Assembly: GCF_900187995.1 (NCBI RefSeq)
Contig: NZ_FZNZ01000005.1
Span: forward strand, 62,001 to 126,000
Reading direction: 5' to 3'
From: Prevotella jejuni
GTDB taxonomy: Bacteria > Bacteroidota > Bacteroidia > Bacteroidales > Bacteroidaceae
Length of the DNA: 64,000 nt
The notes beneath the pieces are model-generated. The model was not told where the DNA came from, did not search any database, and was given only the letters and a program-made list of their open reading frames with translations. Numbering within the stretch: the stretch's first letter is position 1; the number at the start of each line of letters is the position of its first letter. Shown in pieces: positions 39,520 through 49,354 of the stretch. The translations under genes and the position numbers were made by a program.

Positions 39520-41934
39520 TTATAAGCTCATTGCCCCACCTGCCAGTTTGTCTCTGAACAGGTTGAAGCGTAGTTTTGCCTTTAATGTTCTTCCGGGCAG
39601 AGGCATCTTAAATTCCATGTAGTTCTCCTTGTTGAAGACGTTTTCTAACTCAAGGCTCAGTGACATGTTATTATGCCATAAAGACTGTTGGAGGCCTATC
39701 GTGAAGACATCATTGGATGGTATGCGCCATTTCCTACGCTCCTCTGCGAGCGAACTCATCTGCCATCCCCAGTCAAACTCGCCCACATGCGACACGTCGA
39801 TATAGACTCTCGACAGCTCTCGGCGCCCTATCAAGCCCTCTGCATGGTACTCCATGCCATAGTTATAGTAAAAGGCAGGGATGTTAGGGACGTGCTTATT
39901 ATAGGTAGGGTTGCTCGTTCCTTGTTCGTCATTAAACCATCTTTGCCTGTCTCGGATATCCTGTAAGGTGAGATTAAAGTAGAGATAGACATTGCGTGTG
40001 ACGTCCACCTTCACGTCAGTGTCCATTCCGATGGTCCTTGTCTTCCCTAAGTTCGTATAGATAGAACGTGTGTCAGCAGGAAAGAGTCTTATCATGTTCT
40101 TCATCATCATATAGTAGAAATTCGTCTCCCACTGCACCCTCATGAGTCCGCACAGTCCTCTTCTATCGACGATAAAACCAAGGTTCAGATTATTCCCCAC
40201 CTCTGGCTGCAGGTTGACCGACGGCTTGATGCTCACCCCATTACCAAAGAGTTCGCCCGTATCGGGTATCCTCACGTTATGCGAGAACGACAGCTTCGCC
40301 CGCACATCCTTCCATAGTTCATAGCTGAAACCCTCACTGAAGCCATAATACGACCGTTCCACACGGGTCTGCTTCGGTGCTAACTCGTCTGTTGCCTGCC
40401 CTTTCGCCAGAGCGTCACTGGTTCTGTAAATCCTCGAGTTAAGGTAGTAGATGCTGAGAGTCAATGCGTTTTGAAACCGATGATTAGCCGAGACAAACAG
40501 ATGACTGAGGCCGATGTTGTTAGCAGTCATCCTGCTTGGATAGGCACTGGGGTCAAAGCCAAGATAGTCTTTCATGCCTTCGTCCTTAGGAGTATAGGCC
40601 GAGTAGGCGTATTGGTCATTGAGATTAAGAGTGTGCCGACCGTGTGTATATTTCAAGTTAAACTTGCTCCTCACCTCAAACTGCCGATTATGCGACTCGT
40701 TGAATAGGTTGTCTTCCGTCTCTCCTACAGCCTGCGTGACTGTTCCGTCCCATTGTCTCCTCGTCGTGGCGGTGTCTGTCATATTCGAGCGGATGATAGG
40801 TGTGACGATAGTGTACTTCATATCTAATCCTTTAACGAGGAAGTCTTGTTTCTCCAACACGAGGTTTGGCATGATATTTATCCCTTTTGTATAGGCATGA
40901 CGAGCGTCGAAATTAAGCGACTGTATCCCCTTCTTGTTCTGATAAAAGGCACATTCTAAGTCGAACTTATCAAAGTAGAGCTTCCTAAACCCTATCCCCA
41001 CATGATAGAAATTGGCTTCGTAATAGTCGTTCCTACGTCTCACCTTTCTATAGGCCGACGCTGGCAGATTGGTCTCGAACACTGGCCACGACATCATATA
41101 GTCGTTTTTCGACTTATTCTTAAAGAAGGCCACGTTGAATAATATCCCTGGTCGGGTGAAGAGCTTTTGTCCACTTACGAGCGTCTTCACCGTCCCAAAG
41201 GATGCCAACTCCTGTGTAAAGCCCACCAGGTCGCACTCGTCTTCTCGTGTGACGATGTTGATGGCGCCTCCTAAACCGTCTCCGCCATACTCCGCAGGAA
41301 CAATTCCTTTATACACCTCGATATACTTGATGACGTCTATCGGGATGTCGTTAATATCAAAGGACCCGTCGGGACTGTTCAGTGGGAACCCATCGATATA
41401 TACCGCCACACGCTTCCCTTCTAAGCCATGTACCGAGATGCGCGATGCACTACCCAGTCCGCCTGCCTTCCTAACCTTAATTCCTGACGTCCTCGTCAGT
41501 ATCTCCTCAATGCTACTCGACCGTCCTCTCAGTTTTGCACCGTCCACAACTGTCACGGCCATAGGGCTTTGTCGTATCTGGTTTATCTCTGCACTCTGTG
41601 CCGAACTCCGCACGACAACCTCACGCAACGAGGTCGATGAGGGTTCAAGATAGTAGTCTCTTGTCACATCACCACCCGCCGCAACGACCTCCCTCAGCCG
41701 TTTGTAGCCTACTGCCGACACCTCTATCGTGTAAGCACCCGCTGTGGGAACCGTCAGCTGATAGTCGCCAGCCTTGTCAGAGAGGGTCTTCTGCTTCGTT
41801 CCCTTGACTGCTATGCATGCTCCACAGATAGGAGTCGACGTCTCTTTCTCCATGATCTTACCCCTTAACAGCCGTTGGGCCGCCACGAGCAGAGGACACA
41901 GACACACGATCGTGATAAGGATTAATCTCTTCAT
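39520..41934 (-). CDS. TonB-dependent outer-membrane receptor
   Basis: 804 aa. A signal peptide (MKRLILITIVCLCPLLVAAQ) is followed by a carboxypeptidase-regulatory-like domain (LRGKIMEKETSTPICGACIAVKG, ~22-95). The plug (MAVTVVDGAKLRGRSSSIEEIL..IDGFPLNSPDGSFDINDIPID..GGAINIVTR, ~120-235) and a 22-strand-type barrel come next. Length and lack of a SusD partner indicate a small-ligand receptor (iron, haem or cobamide class) rather than a SusC glycan porin. It lies between a TetR gene (6-bp gap) and a lipoprotein gene, all on one strand. Energised by TonB-ExbBD encoded elsewhere. Class certain, substrate not. Confidence 0.92.
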   Translation of the reverse strand: MKRLILITIVCLCPLLVAAQRLLRGKIMEKETSTPICGACIAVKGTKQKTLSDKAGDYQLTVPTAGAYTIEVSAVGYKRLREVVAAGGDVTRDYYLEPSSTSLREVVVRSSAQSAEINQIRQSPMAVTVVDGAKLRGRSSSIEEILTRTSGIKVRKAGGLGSASRISVHGLEGKRVAVYIDGFPLNSPDGSFDINDIPIDVIKYIEVYKGIVPAEYGGDGLGGAINIVTREDECDLVGFTQELASFGTVKTLVSGQKLFTRPGILFNVAFFKNKSKNDYMMSWPVFETNLPASAYRKVRRRNDYYEANFYHVGIGFRKLYFDKFDLECAFYQNKKGIQSLNFDARHAYTKGINIMPNLVLEKQDFLVKGLDMKYTIVTPIIRSNMTDTATTRRQWDGTVTQAVGETEDNLFNESHNRQFEVRSKFNLKYTHGRHTLNLNDQYAYSAYTPKDEGMKDYLGFDPSAYPSRMTANNIGLSHLFVSANHRFQNALTLSIYYLNSRIYRTSDALAKGQATDELAPKQTRVERSYYGFSEGFSYELWKDVRAKLSFSHNVRIPDTGELFGNGVSIKPSVNLQPEVGNNLNLGFIVDRRGLCGLMRVQWETNFYYMMMKNMIRLFPADTRSIYTNLGKTRTIGMDTDVKVDVTRNVYLYFNLTLQDIRDRQRWFNDEQGTSNPTYNKHVPNIPAFYYNYGMEYHAEGLIGRRELSRVYIDVSHVGEFDWGWQMSSLAEERRKWRIPSNDVFTIGLQQSLWHNNMSLSLELENVFNKENYMEFKMPLPGRTLKAKLRFNLFRDKLAGGAMSL

Positions 41935-41940
41935 ACCTAC

Positions 41941-42534
41941 TTATTGTTTTATGAGTTCCAGCCACCCAGCCGTGTTGTAGCGTATATATTCGGTCAGAGC
42001 CTGCCTCACCTCCTCTTGCTGAAGGTCGGGTCTTGACACAATCTCACCGATGATCGTCAGCCATGTAGAGGCGCTGATACGAAAGAAGAGGGGCGACACA
42101 CTCGTCTCCACCTGCTCCATGTAAGCCCTACTTATCGCCACTTGTTCGTCGATAAAGGTCTCACGGAAATGCTCCAAGGAGGTGCCCTGCGACTCAAAGA
42201 GCAGTAGCCTCAACTCCTCCTTATATAAGAAGATAATGCGAAGCATACTCGATAGGAATTCCTTCTGCCGTTGTCGGGAGAAATCAAGACGCTTTTCCTC
42301 GTGCTCACCCTTGCTGTGCTCCGCCATACACTCGCCTATCACAGAGAGCAGCGGACGAAGGACAGCACAGAAGATATCGTCTTTTGTCTTAAAATAGTTG
42401 TATATATTCCCCAGCACAACACCAGACTTAGCCGAGATTGTACGCATCGATGTCTTCCTATAACCACACTTAACAAACTCACTGCGGGCGGCCATGACAA
42501 TCCTACTCCGCACATTTTCTTTTAATGTTTTCAT
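41941..42534 (-). CDS. TetR/AcrR-family transcriptional regulator
   Basis: 197 aa from ATG at 42532-42534. A longer frame starts at 42591 inside a terminator-like hairpin and adds 19 non-TetR residues, so the internal Met (MKTLKENVRSRIVMAAR) is preferred. The N-terminal helix-turn-helix is typical: F-V-K-C-G-Y-R-K-T-S-M-R-T-I-S-A-K-S-G-V and GNIYNYFKTKDDIF. The C-terminal ligand domain is anonymous. First gene of the receptor-lipoprotein operon, so it probably represses its own transcription and senses a small molecule linked to the receptor's substrate. Confidence 0.9.
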   Translation of the reverse strand: MKTLKENVRSRIVMAARSEFVKCGYRKTSMRTISAKSGVVLGNIYNYFKTKDDIFCAVLRPLLSVIGECMAEHSKGEHEEKRLDFSRQRQKEFLSSMLRIIFLYKEELRLLLFESQGTSLEHFRETFIDEQVAISRAYMEQVETSVSPLFFRISASTWLTIIGEIVSRPDLQQEEVRQALTEYIRYNTAGWLELIKQ

Positions 42535-42572
42535 AATAGTCTTATTAACGGACAATGTCTTGTTTTGTTCAT

Positions 42573-42610
42573 AAAAAAAAGCGTATTGCATTCAATCTGC
42601 AATACGCTTT
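42573..42610 (-). terminator. Terminator-like hairpin in the 5' leader of the TetR operon (candidate attenuator)
   Basis: AAAGCGTATTGCA (42578-42590) and TGCAATACGCTTT (42598-42610) form a perfect 13-bp stem with a 7-nt loop, followed on the minus strand by a run of eight T. It lies between the predicted promoter (42669-42699) and the TetR ATG, with no gene upstream to terminate. Confidence 0.75.
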
Positions 42611-42668
42611 CTTCCACTTGACGTTCTATGGCATTTTAATCGTTTCTCCATTCTGTCTTCTTTTGCTG

Positions 42669-42699
42669 CAAAGATAGGCAAAGATTTCGGTCTTGTCAA
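42669..42699 (-). promoter_or_regulatory. Predicted promoter of the TetR-receptor operon
   Basis: On the minus strand TTGACA (42694-42699), 17 nt, TATCTTTG (42669-42676). The start would be near 42661, leaving a ~127-nt leader that contains the hairpin at 42573-42610. Confidence 0.6.
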
Positions 42700-42873
42700 T
42701 ACTTACTAATAGGTATTTTAAGTCTCTGTCGGCCTGTTGTAAAGTGGTTGACGGTGTAGTCTTAACTCTCTTTCATTCCCCCTTTCTCTCAACCTCCTCA
42801 CCCACTTGTCAATAATTTTCGCCTGTCATCAAGGCAACACATGCCCTTCTTCGTTCAAGACCATGCCCTTCTC

Positions 42874-43122
42874 CATTCGAGAACATGCCTTTCTTGCGTG
42901 CAGAACACGCCCTTCTTGGGGCAAGAAGGACGTGTTCTCAAACGCAACATATAACCACTTGATTTCTTGTGGGTTACAATCTCAATTTTAAGGGACACCA
43001 TACTACCTTTTAGAAGGTAATTCACTTGAGTTTATGTAAGGCTTTTTTACCGTCCTTCTAATTCCTCTAAAAGGTGGGAGTAATCATGGAGTAAATCTTT
43101 GGGGAGGTTTTTCTCTCACAGA
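42874..43122 (+). repeat. Left copy of a 249-bp direct repeat flanking the SusCD operon (includes family C core)
   Basis: Runs from CATTCGAGAACATGCC to TTCTCTCACAGA and matches 53723-53971 at equal length with about 20 mismatches and no gaps by eye. Inside are the ACTACCTTTTAGAAGGTAAT and TTCCTCTAAAAGGTGG stretches not seen elsewhere in the window. Positions 42700-42873 hold only family C words and anonymous sequence. Confidence 0.85.
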
Positions 43123-43740
43123 GGGGATTTTTATCTCTCACTCTGGTGAGTTTTTTCTCTCACAGATCTCACAGATTTAACAGAACCTTTTTGCGCACAA
43201 TTTCGAACTCACAGAACGCCTTCGGCATACAGAATTCACAGAACGTTACTGCCAAAGATGGCTGTAAGGTTCTGTGAAATCGGTTGACTTAATGTCTCTG
43301 TGAACTGCTGTGTGTTCTGTTCATCTGTGTAAATCTGTGAGAAATAGAACGCACCCTCCCTATGAGATAACACACAAACAACTCGCTGGGGAGATTTTTC
43401 TCTCACAGAACTCACAGATTTAACAGAACATTTTTGCGCACTGTTTCGATCTCACAGAACGCCTTCGGCATACAGATATCACAGAGGCCTTTCAACTAAC
43501 ATTAGCTGTAACGTTCTGTGAAATCGGTTGACTTAATGTCTCTGTGGAATACTGTGTGTTCTGTTCTTCTGTGTTATCTGTGAGAAAAAGAATATTGGAG
43601 ACTTGTCGTGGGGAGTTCTTTATCTCACAAAGGACATTTTTTTCTCTCACAGAGCACACAGAGTTCACGGAGGTTTTTGGCGCACATTTCGAGCTCACAG
43701 AAGGCCTCCGGCATACAGAGTTCACAGAGCGTTTCAGCTA
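43123..43740 (+). repeat. Family A: about three elements
   Basis: A partial right half (to ~43255), then full units at 43258-43495 and 43500-43740. The last carries the CTCACAAAGGACATTTTTTT centre insertion. Confidence 0.8.
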
Positions 43741-43785
43741 ATGAAGATACCAATAAGGAGGTAAAAAACAGCCTACATCTGGCCT

Positions 43786-43846
43786 GTAGGGGTATCTCGG
43801 TGATTACGCCCCTTCCCTCCGGGGGAGGGGACGGGGGAGGGGCCTC
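43786..43846 (+). repeat. Family B hairpin with G-rich run
   Basis: TAGGGGTATCTCGGTGATTA flank, CCCCTTCCC/GGGGGAGGGG, and a second GGGGGAGGGG. A short family A right-end fragment follows at 43853-43890. Confidence 0.75.
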
Positions 43847-43938
43847 TGAACTTCAGAACGCCTTCGGCATACAGAGTTCACAGAGCGTTATTGCTAATGA
43901 AGATACCATAAGGAGGCAAAAAGCAGCCTACATCCAAC

Positions 43939-43998
43939 CCATAGGGGTATCTCGGTGATCACTCCCCTTCCCTTCGGGGGAGGGGCCGGGGGAGGGGC
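43939..43998 (+). repeat. Family B hairpin with G-rich run
   Basis: Near-duplicate of the element at 43786, including a ~45-bp upstream stretch (AATGAAGATACCAATAAGGA type) that also precedes the copy at 26519. Confidence 0.75.
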
Positions 43999-44022
43999 CA
44001 CTATCTTTCTGACATCTGTCTT

Positions 44023-44195
44023 CCTTTGTCATTATGTCATTCTGTCTAAAAAATCACATCTGTCTTCCTTTGTCATTATGTCATTCTGTCTAAAAACACA
44101 CACCTGTCTTCTTTTGTCATTATGTCATTCTGTCTAAAAAAACACACCTGTCTTCTTTTGTCATTATGTCATTCTGTCTTAAAAAAATACCTGTC
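44023..44195 (+). repeat. 44-bp tandem repeat, four copies
   Basis: Each unit carries CTGTCTTCCTTTGTCATTAT, GTCATTCTGTCT and an A-run. The inner words GTCATTAT/GTCATTCT repeat at 8-bp spacing. It ends about 75 bp before the SusC promoter. Confidence 0.85.
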
Positions 44196-44268
44196 TCCCC
44201 TCATGCCGTGTGTTCTCCTGTCTAAAGATGTATATGTTTGTATTTTTTATAAACTATCTGTTATTTCG

Positions 44269-44298
44269 TTGCATACTCAGTTTTTTTTATTAAATTTG
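44269..44298 (+). promoter_or_regulatory. Predicted promoter of the SusCD operon
   Basis: TTGC (44269-44272), 18 nt, TAAATTTG (44291-44298), giving a leader of about 128 nt before the SusC ATG at 44433. Confidence 0.6.
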
Positions 44299-44432
44299 CA
44301 CAATTAATACAACAGTTGATTAACGGAACGAATTAAATTGATCAATCCTCTTGCGATAAGAAAGGTGTTTTCTTGTAATAAAGGAGCAATCTAATAGAAT
44401 GAATAAAACCAGAGTAAATAAAAACAAAGTTT

Positions 44433-47400
44433 ATGAGTAAAAAGTTACTTATTTGTTTTGTCATGCTGTTAACCTACGTTTCAACAGCATTGGCACAAAC
44501 GAAGATTTCGGGAACCGTGGTGGGTGCCGAAGATAACCAACCCGTTATCGGAGCCACCATCATGGTCGTAGGCACCAAAGCGGGTGTAGTGACCGATGTC
44601 GATGGAAAGTTCTCGCTGACCACTGACGTTGCTAATCCTCAAGTCACTGTGGGCTATATCGGTATGGTCTCACAGACGTTGAAGGGCACTACCGACATGA
44701 AGGTGGTGCTTAAGTCGAGCACACAGGCACTGAAGGAGGTGGTTGTGACGGGTCTTACCCGCACCGACCGCCGTCTCTTTACGGGTGCTACAGACAAGGT
44801 AGATGCCGACAAGGCTCGTCTAAGTGGTGTGGCCGACATCAGTAGATCATTAGAGGGTCAGGCCGCTGGTGTGTCTGTTCAGAACGTCAGTGGAACCTTC
44901 GGTACGGCGCCAAAGATACGCATCCGTAGTGCTACCTCAATCTATGGAAGTAGCAAACCACTATGGGTTGTCGACGGAGTCATCATGGAAGACGCCGCCA
45001 ACGTGGGTGCTGACGACTTAGCATCGGGCAATCCAGAGACCCTCATCTCGTCGGCCATCGCAGGACTCAACGCTGACGACATCGAGAGTTTCCAGATACT
45101 TAAGGACGGTTCGGCCACCTCTATCTATGGTGCAAGAGCCATGGCTGGTGTGATCGTAGTGACCACCAAGAAGGGAAAGCAGGGTCAGGCCCATATTAGT
45201 TATACGGGTGAGTTCACCTCACGTTTGGTTCCTTCGTATCGTAACTTCGATATTCTCGATTCAAAGGAACAGATGGGTATCTATCGTGAGTTGGCCGATA
45301 AGGGTTGGCTAAACTTCTCTGAGGTGCTCAATGGCAGCGAGTATGGCATCTATGGAAAGATGTATGAGCTGATAAACACGTATTATCCAACCACTGGTCG
45401 CTTTGCTTTAGAGAACACGACCGAGGCTCGCAACCGTTATCTCCAGCGTGCCGAGTTCCGCAACACCAACTGGTTTAAGGAGCTGTTCTCATCGAACATC
45501 ATGCAAAGTCACTCTATTAGCTTGAGCGGAGGAACGCAGAAATCAAACTACTATGCGTCGTTCAGTGCATTATTAGACCCAGGATGGTATAAGCAGAGCA
45601 ACGTCAACCGCTATACTATCAACGTCAACCTTACGCATCATCTGGCTGATAATCTATCGTTGAACCTCATCGGAGGTGCCGCTTACCGTAAGCAACGCGC
45701 CCCAGGAACATTAGGTCAAGATGTCGACGTAGTAGGGGGTGAGGTGAAACGCGACTTTGATATCAACCCTTATTCATACGCCAGCAACACCTCAAGAGTG
45801 CTGGATCCGTCGGCAACATACGTAGCCAATTATGCGCCATTCAATATCTTCCATGAGTTAGACAATAACTATATCGACCTGAACACACTTGATGCTCGTT
45901 TTCAGTTAGAGCTGAAATATAAGCCGCTGAAGGGCTTGGAGTTGTCGCTCTTGGGTGCTTTTAAGTATATGACCTCCACACAGGAGCATTATGTGAAGGA
46001 CGACTCTAATCAGGCTTTGGCCTATCGTGCGATGGCAAACGGTATTATCCGTGATGCCAACAAGTATCTCTATAAAGACCCCGACAACCCTTACGTGTTG
46101 CCAATGACCGTCTTACCTTACGGAGGACTGTATCATAAAGGTGATAACCGCATGAGTGATTACGACGTGAGAGCCACTGCCAATTATAGTCATACGTTCG
46201 CTGAGAAGCATATCATGAACCTCTTTGGGGGTATGGAGCTTACCAATATCGAGCGTCAACGCAATGCCTTCGAGGGGCCGGGACTACGTTATAATGCGGG
46301 TATGGTACCTTTCTATATCTATCAATACTTCAAACGTTCGTTGGAGTCAGGCAACACCTTCTATACTATCACGCCTACTAACTCTCGTAGTGTAGCGTTC
46401 TACAGCAATGCAACCTACAGTTATCAAGGACGTTATGTATTCAATGGTACGTTGCGATATGAGGGTTCTAACCAGATGGGAAGGAACCGTAGTGCACGCT
46501 GGATGCCTACGTGGAACGTGTCAGGAGCATGGAACATGCATGAAGAGAACTGGTTTGCAAAGCTCTCACCACTGTCTCGTCTGACGCTGCGCGCCTCATA
46601 CAGTCTGACAGGTACACCTCCTGACGCCTCTTATAGTAACTCAACAGCTATCCTCACAGCCTCAACACCGTTCCGACTCTTCGCTGAAGACCAAGAGCCA
46701 CAACTTGAGATTAGCGAGTTGGCAAACTCTACCTTGACCTATGAGAAGAAGAATGAGCTAAACCTTGGGTTTGATGCTTCGTTGTGGAATAACCGCTTGG
46801 GCATCACATTCGACTATTATACACGTAAGAACTTCGATGAGATAGGACCCATGGTGACCGCTGGCTTGGGTGGTGAGATTATACGAGCTGCCAACGTGGC
46901 CGAGATGAACTCGAATGGTATCGAGCTCAGTCTCTCCTCTGTCAACATGCGTACAAAGGACTTCACATGGACCACCAACTTCATCTACTCGCATGCTACG
47001 ACAAAGATAACAAAGCTCTTTAATCAAGGAAACGTAATGAGCTTGGTCAGTGGTAACGGTTTTGCAAAGAAGGGTTATCCTGCCCGTGCACTGTTCTCCA
47101 TACCTTTCGTGGGACTGAACAACGACGGTGTGCCTATGGTAATCAATGAGAAAGGACAGGTGACCACCGATGATATCAACTTCCAAGAACGTACACAAAC
47201 AGACTTCCTAAAGTATGAAGGGCCTACTGACCCTACACATACAGGATCATTGGGAAATATGTTCACTTATAAAGGACTGCGTCTGAACGTCTTCTTTACA
47301 TACGCCTTTGGCAACGTCGTGCGCCTCGACCCTAAGTTCAGAGCACGTTATAACGACCTCGTTTCGATGACGAATGCGTTCAAGAACCGCTGGATGGCAT

Positions 47401-47747
47401 CAGGAGAAGAGAAGGAAACGAACGTACCAGGTATCCTCTCTAAGAGCCAGTATATGGCCAACACGAATGTACGCTTGGGGTATAACGCTTATAACTACAG
47501 CGATGTACGTATCGCAAAGGGCGACTTCATTCGTCTGAAAGAGATTTCCTTAGGATATGACTTCCCTGCCGAAATGTTCCAACACAGCATGATCAAGAAC
47601 CTTGCCTTGAAGCTTCAAGCAACCAATCTCTTCCTCCTTTATGCCGACAAGCGCCTCAACGGACAAGACCCAGAGTTCTATAATGTGGGCGGTGTAGCAT
47701 CTCCTATGCCAAAGCAATTTACGTTAACAGTGAAACTCGGACTATAA
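44433..47747 (+). CDS. SusC/RagA-family TonB-linked outer-membrane protein
   Basis: 1104-aa nutrient porin of a SusCD pair. Signal peptide (MSKKLLICFVMLLTYVSTALAQ), carboxypeptidase-regulatory-like domain (KISGTVVGAEDNQPVIGATIMVVGT, ~24-95), a TonB-box-like ALKEVVVTGL segment (~95-105), plug (SIYGSSKPLWVVDGVIMED; ILKDGSATSIYGARAMAGVIVVTTKKG) and C-terminal barrel ending PMPKQFTLTVKLGL. It imports oligomers captured by the SusD lipoprotein 11 bp downstream. The accompanying metallohydrolase, DUF4302 and BACON genes, and the absence of glycoside hydrolases, leave peptide or glycopeptide import as likely as glycan import. No SusR or sigma/anti-sigma regulator is nearby. Confidence 0.95.
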   Translation: MSKKLLICFVMLLTYVSTALAQTKISGTVVGAEDNQPVIGATIMVVGTKAGVVTDVDGKFSLTTDVANPQVTVGYIGMVSQTLKGTTDMKVVLKSSTQALKEVVVTGLTRTDRRLFTGATDKVDADKARLSGVADISRSLEGQAAGVSVQNVSGTFGTAPKIRIRSATSIYGSSKPLWVVDGVIMEDAANVGADDLASGNPETLISSAIAGLNADDIESFQILKDGSATSIYGARAMAGVIVVTTKKGKQGQAHISYTGEFTSRLVPSYRNFDILDSKEQMGIYRELADKGWLNFSEVLNGSEYGIYGKMYELINTYYPTTGRFALENTTEARNRYLQRAEFRNTNWFKELFSSNIMQSHSISLSGGTQKSNYYASFSALLDPGWYKQSNVNRYTINVNLTHHLADNLSLNLIGGAAYRKQRAPGTLGQDVDVVGGEVKRDFDINPYSYASNTSRVLDPSATYVANYAPFNIFHELDNNYIDLNTLDARFQLELKYKPLKGLELSLLGAFKYMTSTQEHYVKDDSNQALAYRAMANGIIRDANKYLYKDPDNPYVLPMTVLPYGGLYHKGDNRMSDYDVRATANYSHTFAEKHIMNLFGGMELTNIERQRNAFEGPGLRYNAGMVPFYIYQYFKRSLESGNTFYTITPTNSRSVAFYSNATYSYQGRYVFNGTLRYEGSNQMGRNRSARWMPTWNVSGAWNMHEENWFAKLSPLSRLTLRASYSLTGTPPDASYSNSTAILTASTPFRLFAEDQEPQLEISELANSTLTYEKKNELNLGFDASLWNNRLGITFDYYTRKNFDEIGPMVTAGLGGEIIRAANVAEMNSNGIELSLSSVNMRTKDFTWTTNFIYSHATTKITKLFNQGNVMSLVSGNGFAKKGYPARALFSIPFVGLNNDGVPMVINEKGQVTTDDINFQERTQTDFLKYEGPTDPTHTGSLGNMFTYKGLRLNVFFTYAFGNVVRLDPKFRARYNDLVSMTNAFKNRWMASGEEKETNVPGILSKSQYMANTNVRLGYNAYNYSDVRIAKGDFIRLKEISLGYDFPAEMFQHSMIKNLALKLQATNLFLLYADKRLNGQDPEFYNVGGVASPMPKQFTLTVKLGL

Positions 47748-47758
47748 TACTTACGAAG

Positions 47759-49342
47759 ATGAAAGTCAATAAATATATTACCTACTTGCCAGTAGCTTTG
47801 TTATCACTTGCCTTTACGGCGTGTAACGACTTCTTGGACAAGTATCCCGACAGCCGTATGGACCTTAAAACACCTACGGAAGTGAGCCAACTCTTGGTGA
47901 GTGCTTATCCACAAGCTCACCCTGCTTATCTCACGGAGATGTACTCTGATAATACTGATGAGCAACTCCATAGTACGTGGAGTGCCTTCGATAGATTTCA
48001 GGAGCAGGCTTACCAGTGGAAAGACATCGATGACGTCAGCAATACGGAGACTCCTTATCAGCTGTGGTCGGCCCACTATGCAGCCATCTCAGCATGTAAC
48101 GAGGCCATAGAATACATCGATAAGAAAGTTAAGGACACGCAGACTGAAGAGGAGTATAGCGCACAGTTGGGCGAAGCCTTGCTTTGTCGTGCCTTCTCAA
48201 TGTTCCAGTTATCAACCGTCTTCTGCCAAGCCTACGACAAAGCCACAGCCGATAAGGAGTTAGGACTGCCTTATCCTACACAGCCTGAGAAGGTTGTTGG
48301 CCGCACTATGGAGCGTGGCACGTTGGCCGAACTCTACCAGAAGATAGAGGCCGACATGCTTAAAGGCATATCACTCGTTGGTACGAAGTATGCTAAACCA
48401 AAGTTCCATTTCACCAAGCAGGCCGCTTACGCCTTCGCTACTCGCTTCTATCTCTATGCTCAACAGTATGATAAAGCGGTGATGTATGCCAATAAGGTAT
48501 TAGGCGAACAGCCTACTGACATCCTGCGTAACTGGGCTGAGTGGAACCGCTTAGGACCAAGTGGAAACGTACAGCCAAACGCTTTCGTGGCTGCAAGCGA
48601 CAATGCTAACATCCTCTTGTTGACCGTTCCTTCACAGTGGGGAGTCATCAGTATTCCTATTCTCGCTGGTAGTAAGTATGCTCATGGAGAGCTGATTAGC
48701 AAGAACGAGACCCTCCAAGCTCCTGGACCATGGGGTGACAGCGGCTCGACACTGAACTATACTGTCTTATATAATAATGGTGTCTCAAAGTATTGTCTAC
48801 GTAAGATTCCATACGTACCAAAGGTGATCGACGCTACAGCAGAGATTGGTGTACCTTACGGAGAGTATGCTGTTTTCAACACCGACCTCACCCTCTTGGA
48901 GCGTGCCGAGGCTTATGCCCTCTCAGGACAGTATGCCAAAGCGTTGCAGGACATCAATAGTGAGCTATCTGTCTTCTCAAAGAATAGGAAGCAGTTGACG
49001 CTGGCCGAGATACAAGACTTCTATCGCTCAATGGCCTACTACACGCCAACAAAGCCTACTCCAAAGAAGGCTCTTCACCCATCGTTCAGCATTGAGTCGA
49101 CAACACAAGAGCCTCTCTTGCAGTGTCTCTTACAGCTGAAACGACTCGTGACCATCCACGAAGGGCTCCGTCTACAGGATGTTAAGCGTTACGGAATAAC
49201 CCTCTATCGTAGGAAGGTAGACGTTCAGTCGAACGTGACAGCCGTCACCGACTCTATGAAAGCTGGTGATCCACGACTCGCTATACAGTTGCCTCAGGAC
49301 GTTATCACGGCTGGCATCACTGCTAATCCACGTAATAATTAA
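47759..49342 (+). CDS. SusD/RagB-family surface lipoprotein
   Basis: 527-aa nutrient-binding lid of the SusC transporter. The lipoprotein signal MKVNKYITYLPVALLSLAFTAC-NDFLDKYPDSR gives the lipid anchor and the conserved SusD N-terminal DFLDKYP. The helical TPR-like scaffold includes the family segments FDRFQEQAYQW and LGEALLCRAFSMFQLSTVFCQAY. It overlaps no gene: 11 bp after SusC and 12 bp before the metallohydrolase gene, so one operon. Ligand not predictable. Confidence 0.94.
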   Translation: MKVNKYITYLPVALLSLAFTACNDFLDKYPDSRMDLKTPTEVSQLLVSAYPQAHPAYLTEMYSDNTDEQLHSTWSAFDRFQEQAYQWKDIDDVSNTETPYQLWSAHYAAISACNEAIEYIDKKVKDTQTEEEYSAQLGEALLCRAFSMFQLSTVFCQAYDKATADKELGLPYPTQPEKVVGRTMERGTLAELYQKIEADMLKGISLVGTKYAKPKFHFTKQAAYAFATRFYLYAQQYDKAVMYANKVLGEQPTDILRNWAEWNRLGPSGNVQPNAFVAASDNANILLLTVPSQWGVISIPILAGSKYAHGELISKNETLQAPGPWGDSGSTLNYTVLYNNGVSKYCLRKIPYVPKVIDATAEIGVPYGEYAVFNTDLTLLERAEAYALSGQYAKALQDINSELSVFSKNRKQLTLAEIQDFYRSMAYYTPTKPTPKKALHPSFSIESTTQEPLLQCLLQLKRLVTIHEGLRLQDVKRYGITLYRRKVDVQSNVTAVTDSMKAGDPRLAIQLPQDVITAGITANPRNN

Positions 49343-49354
49343 AAAAGAAAGGTT

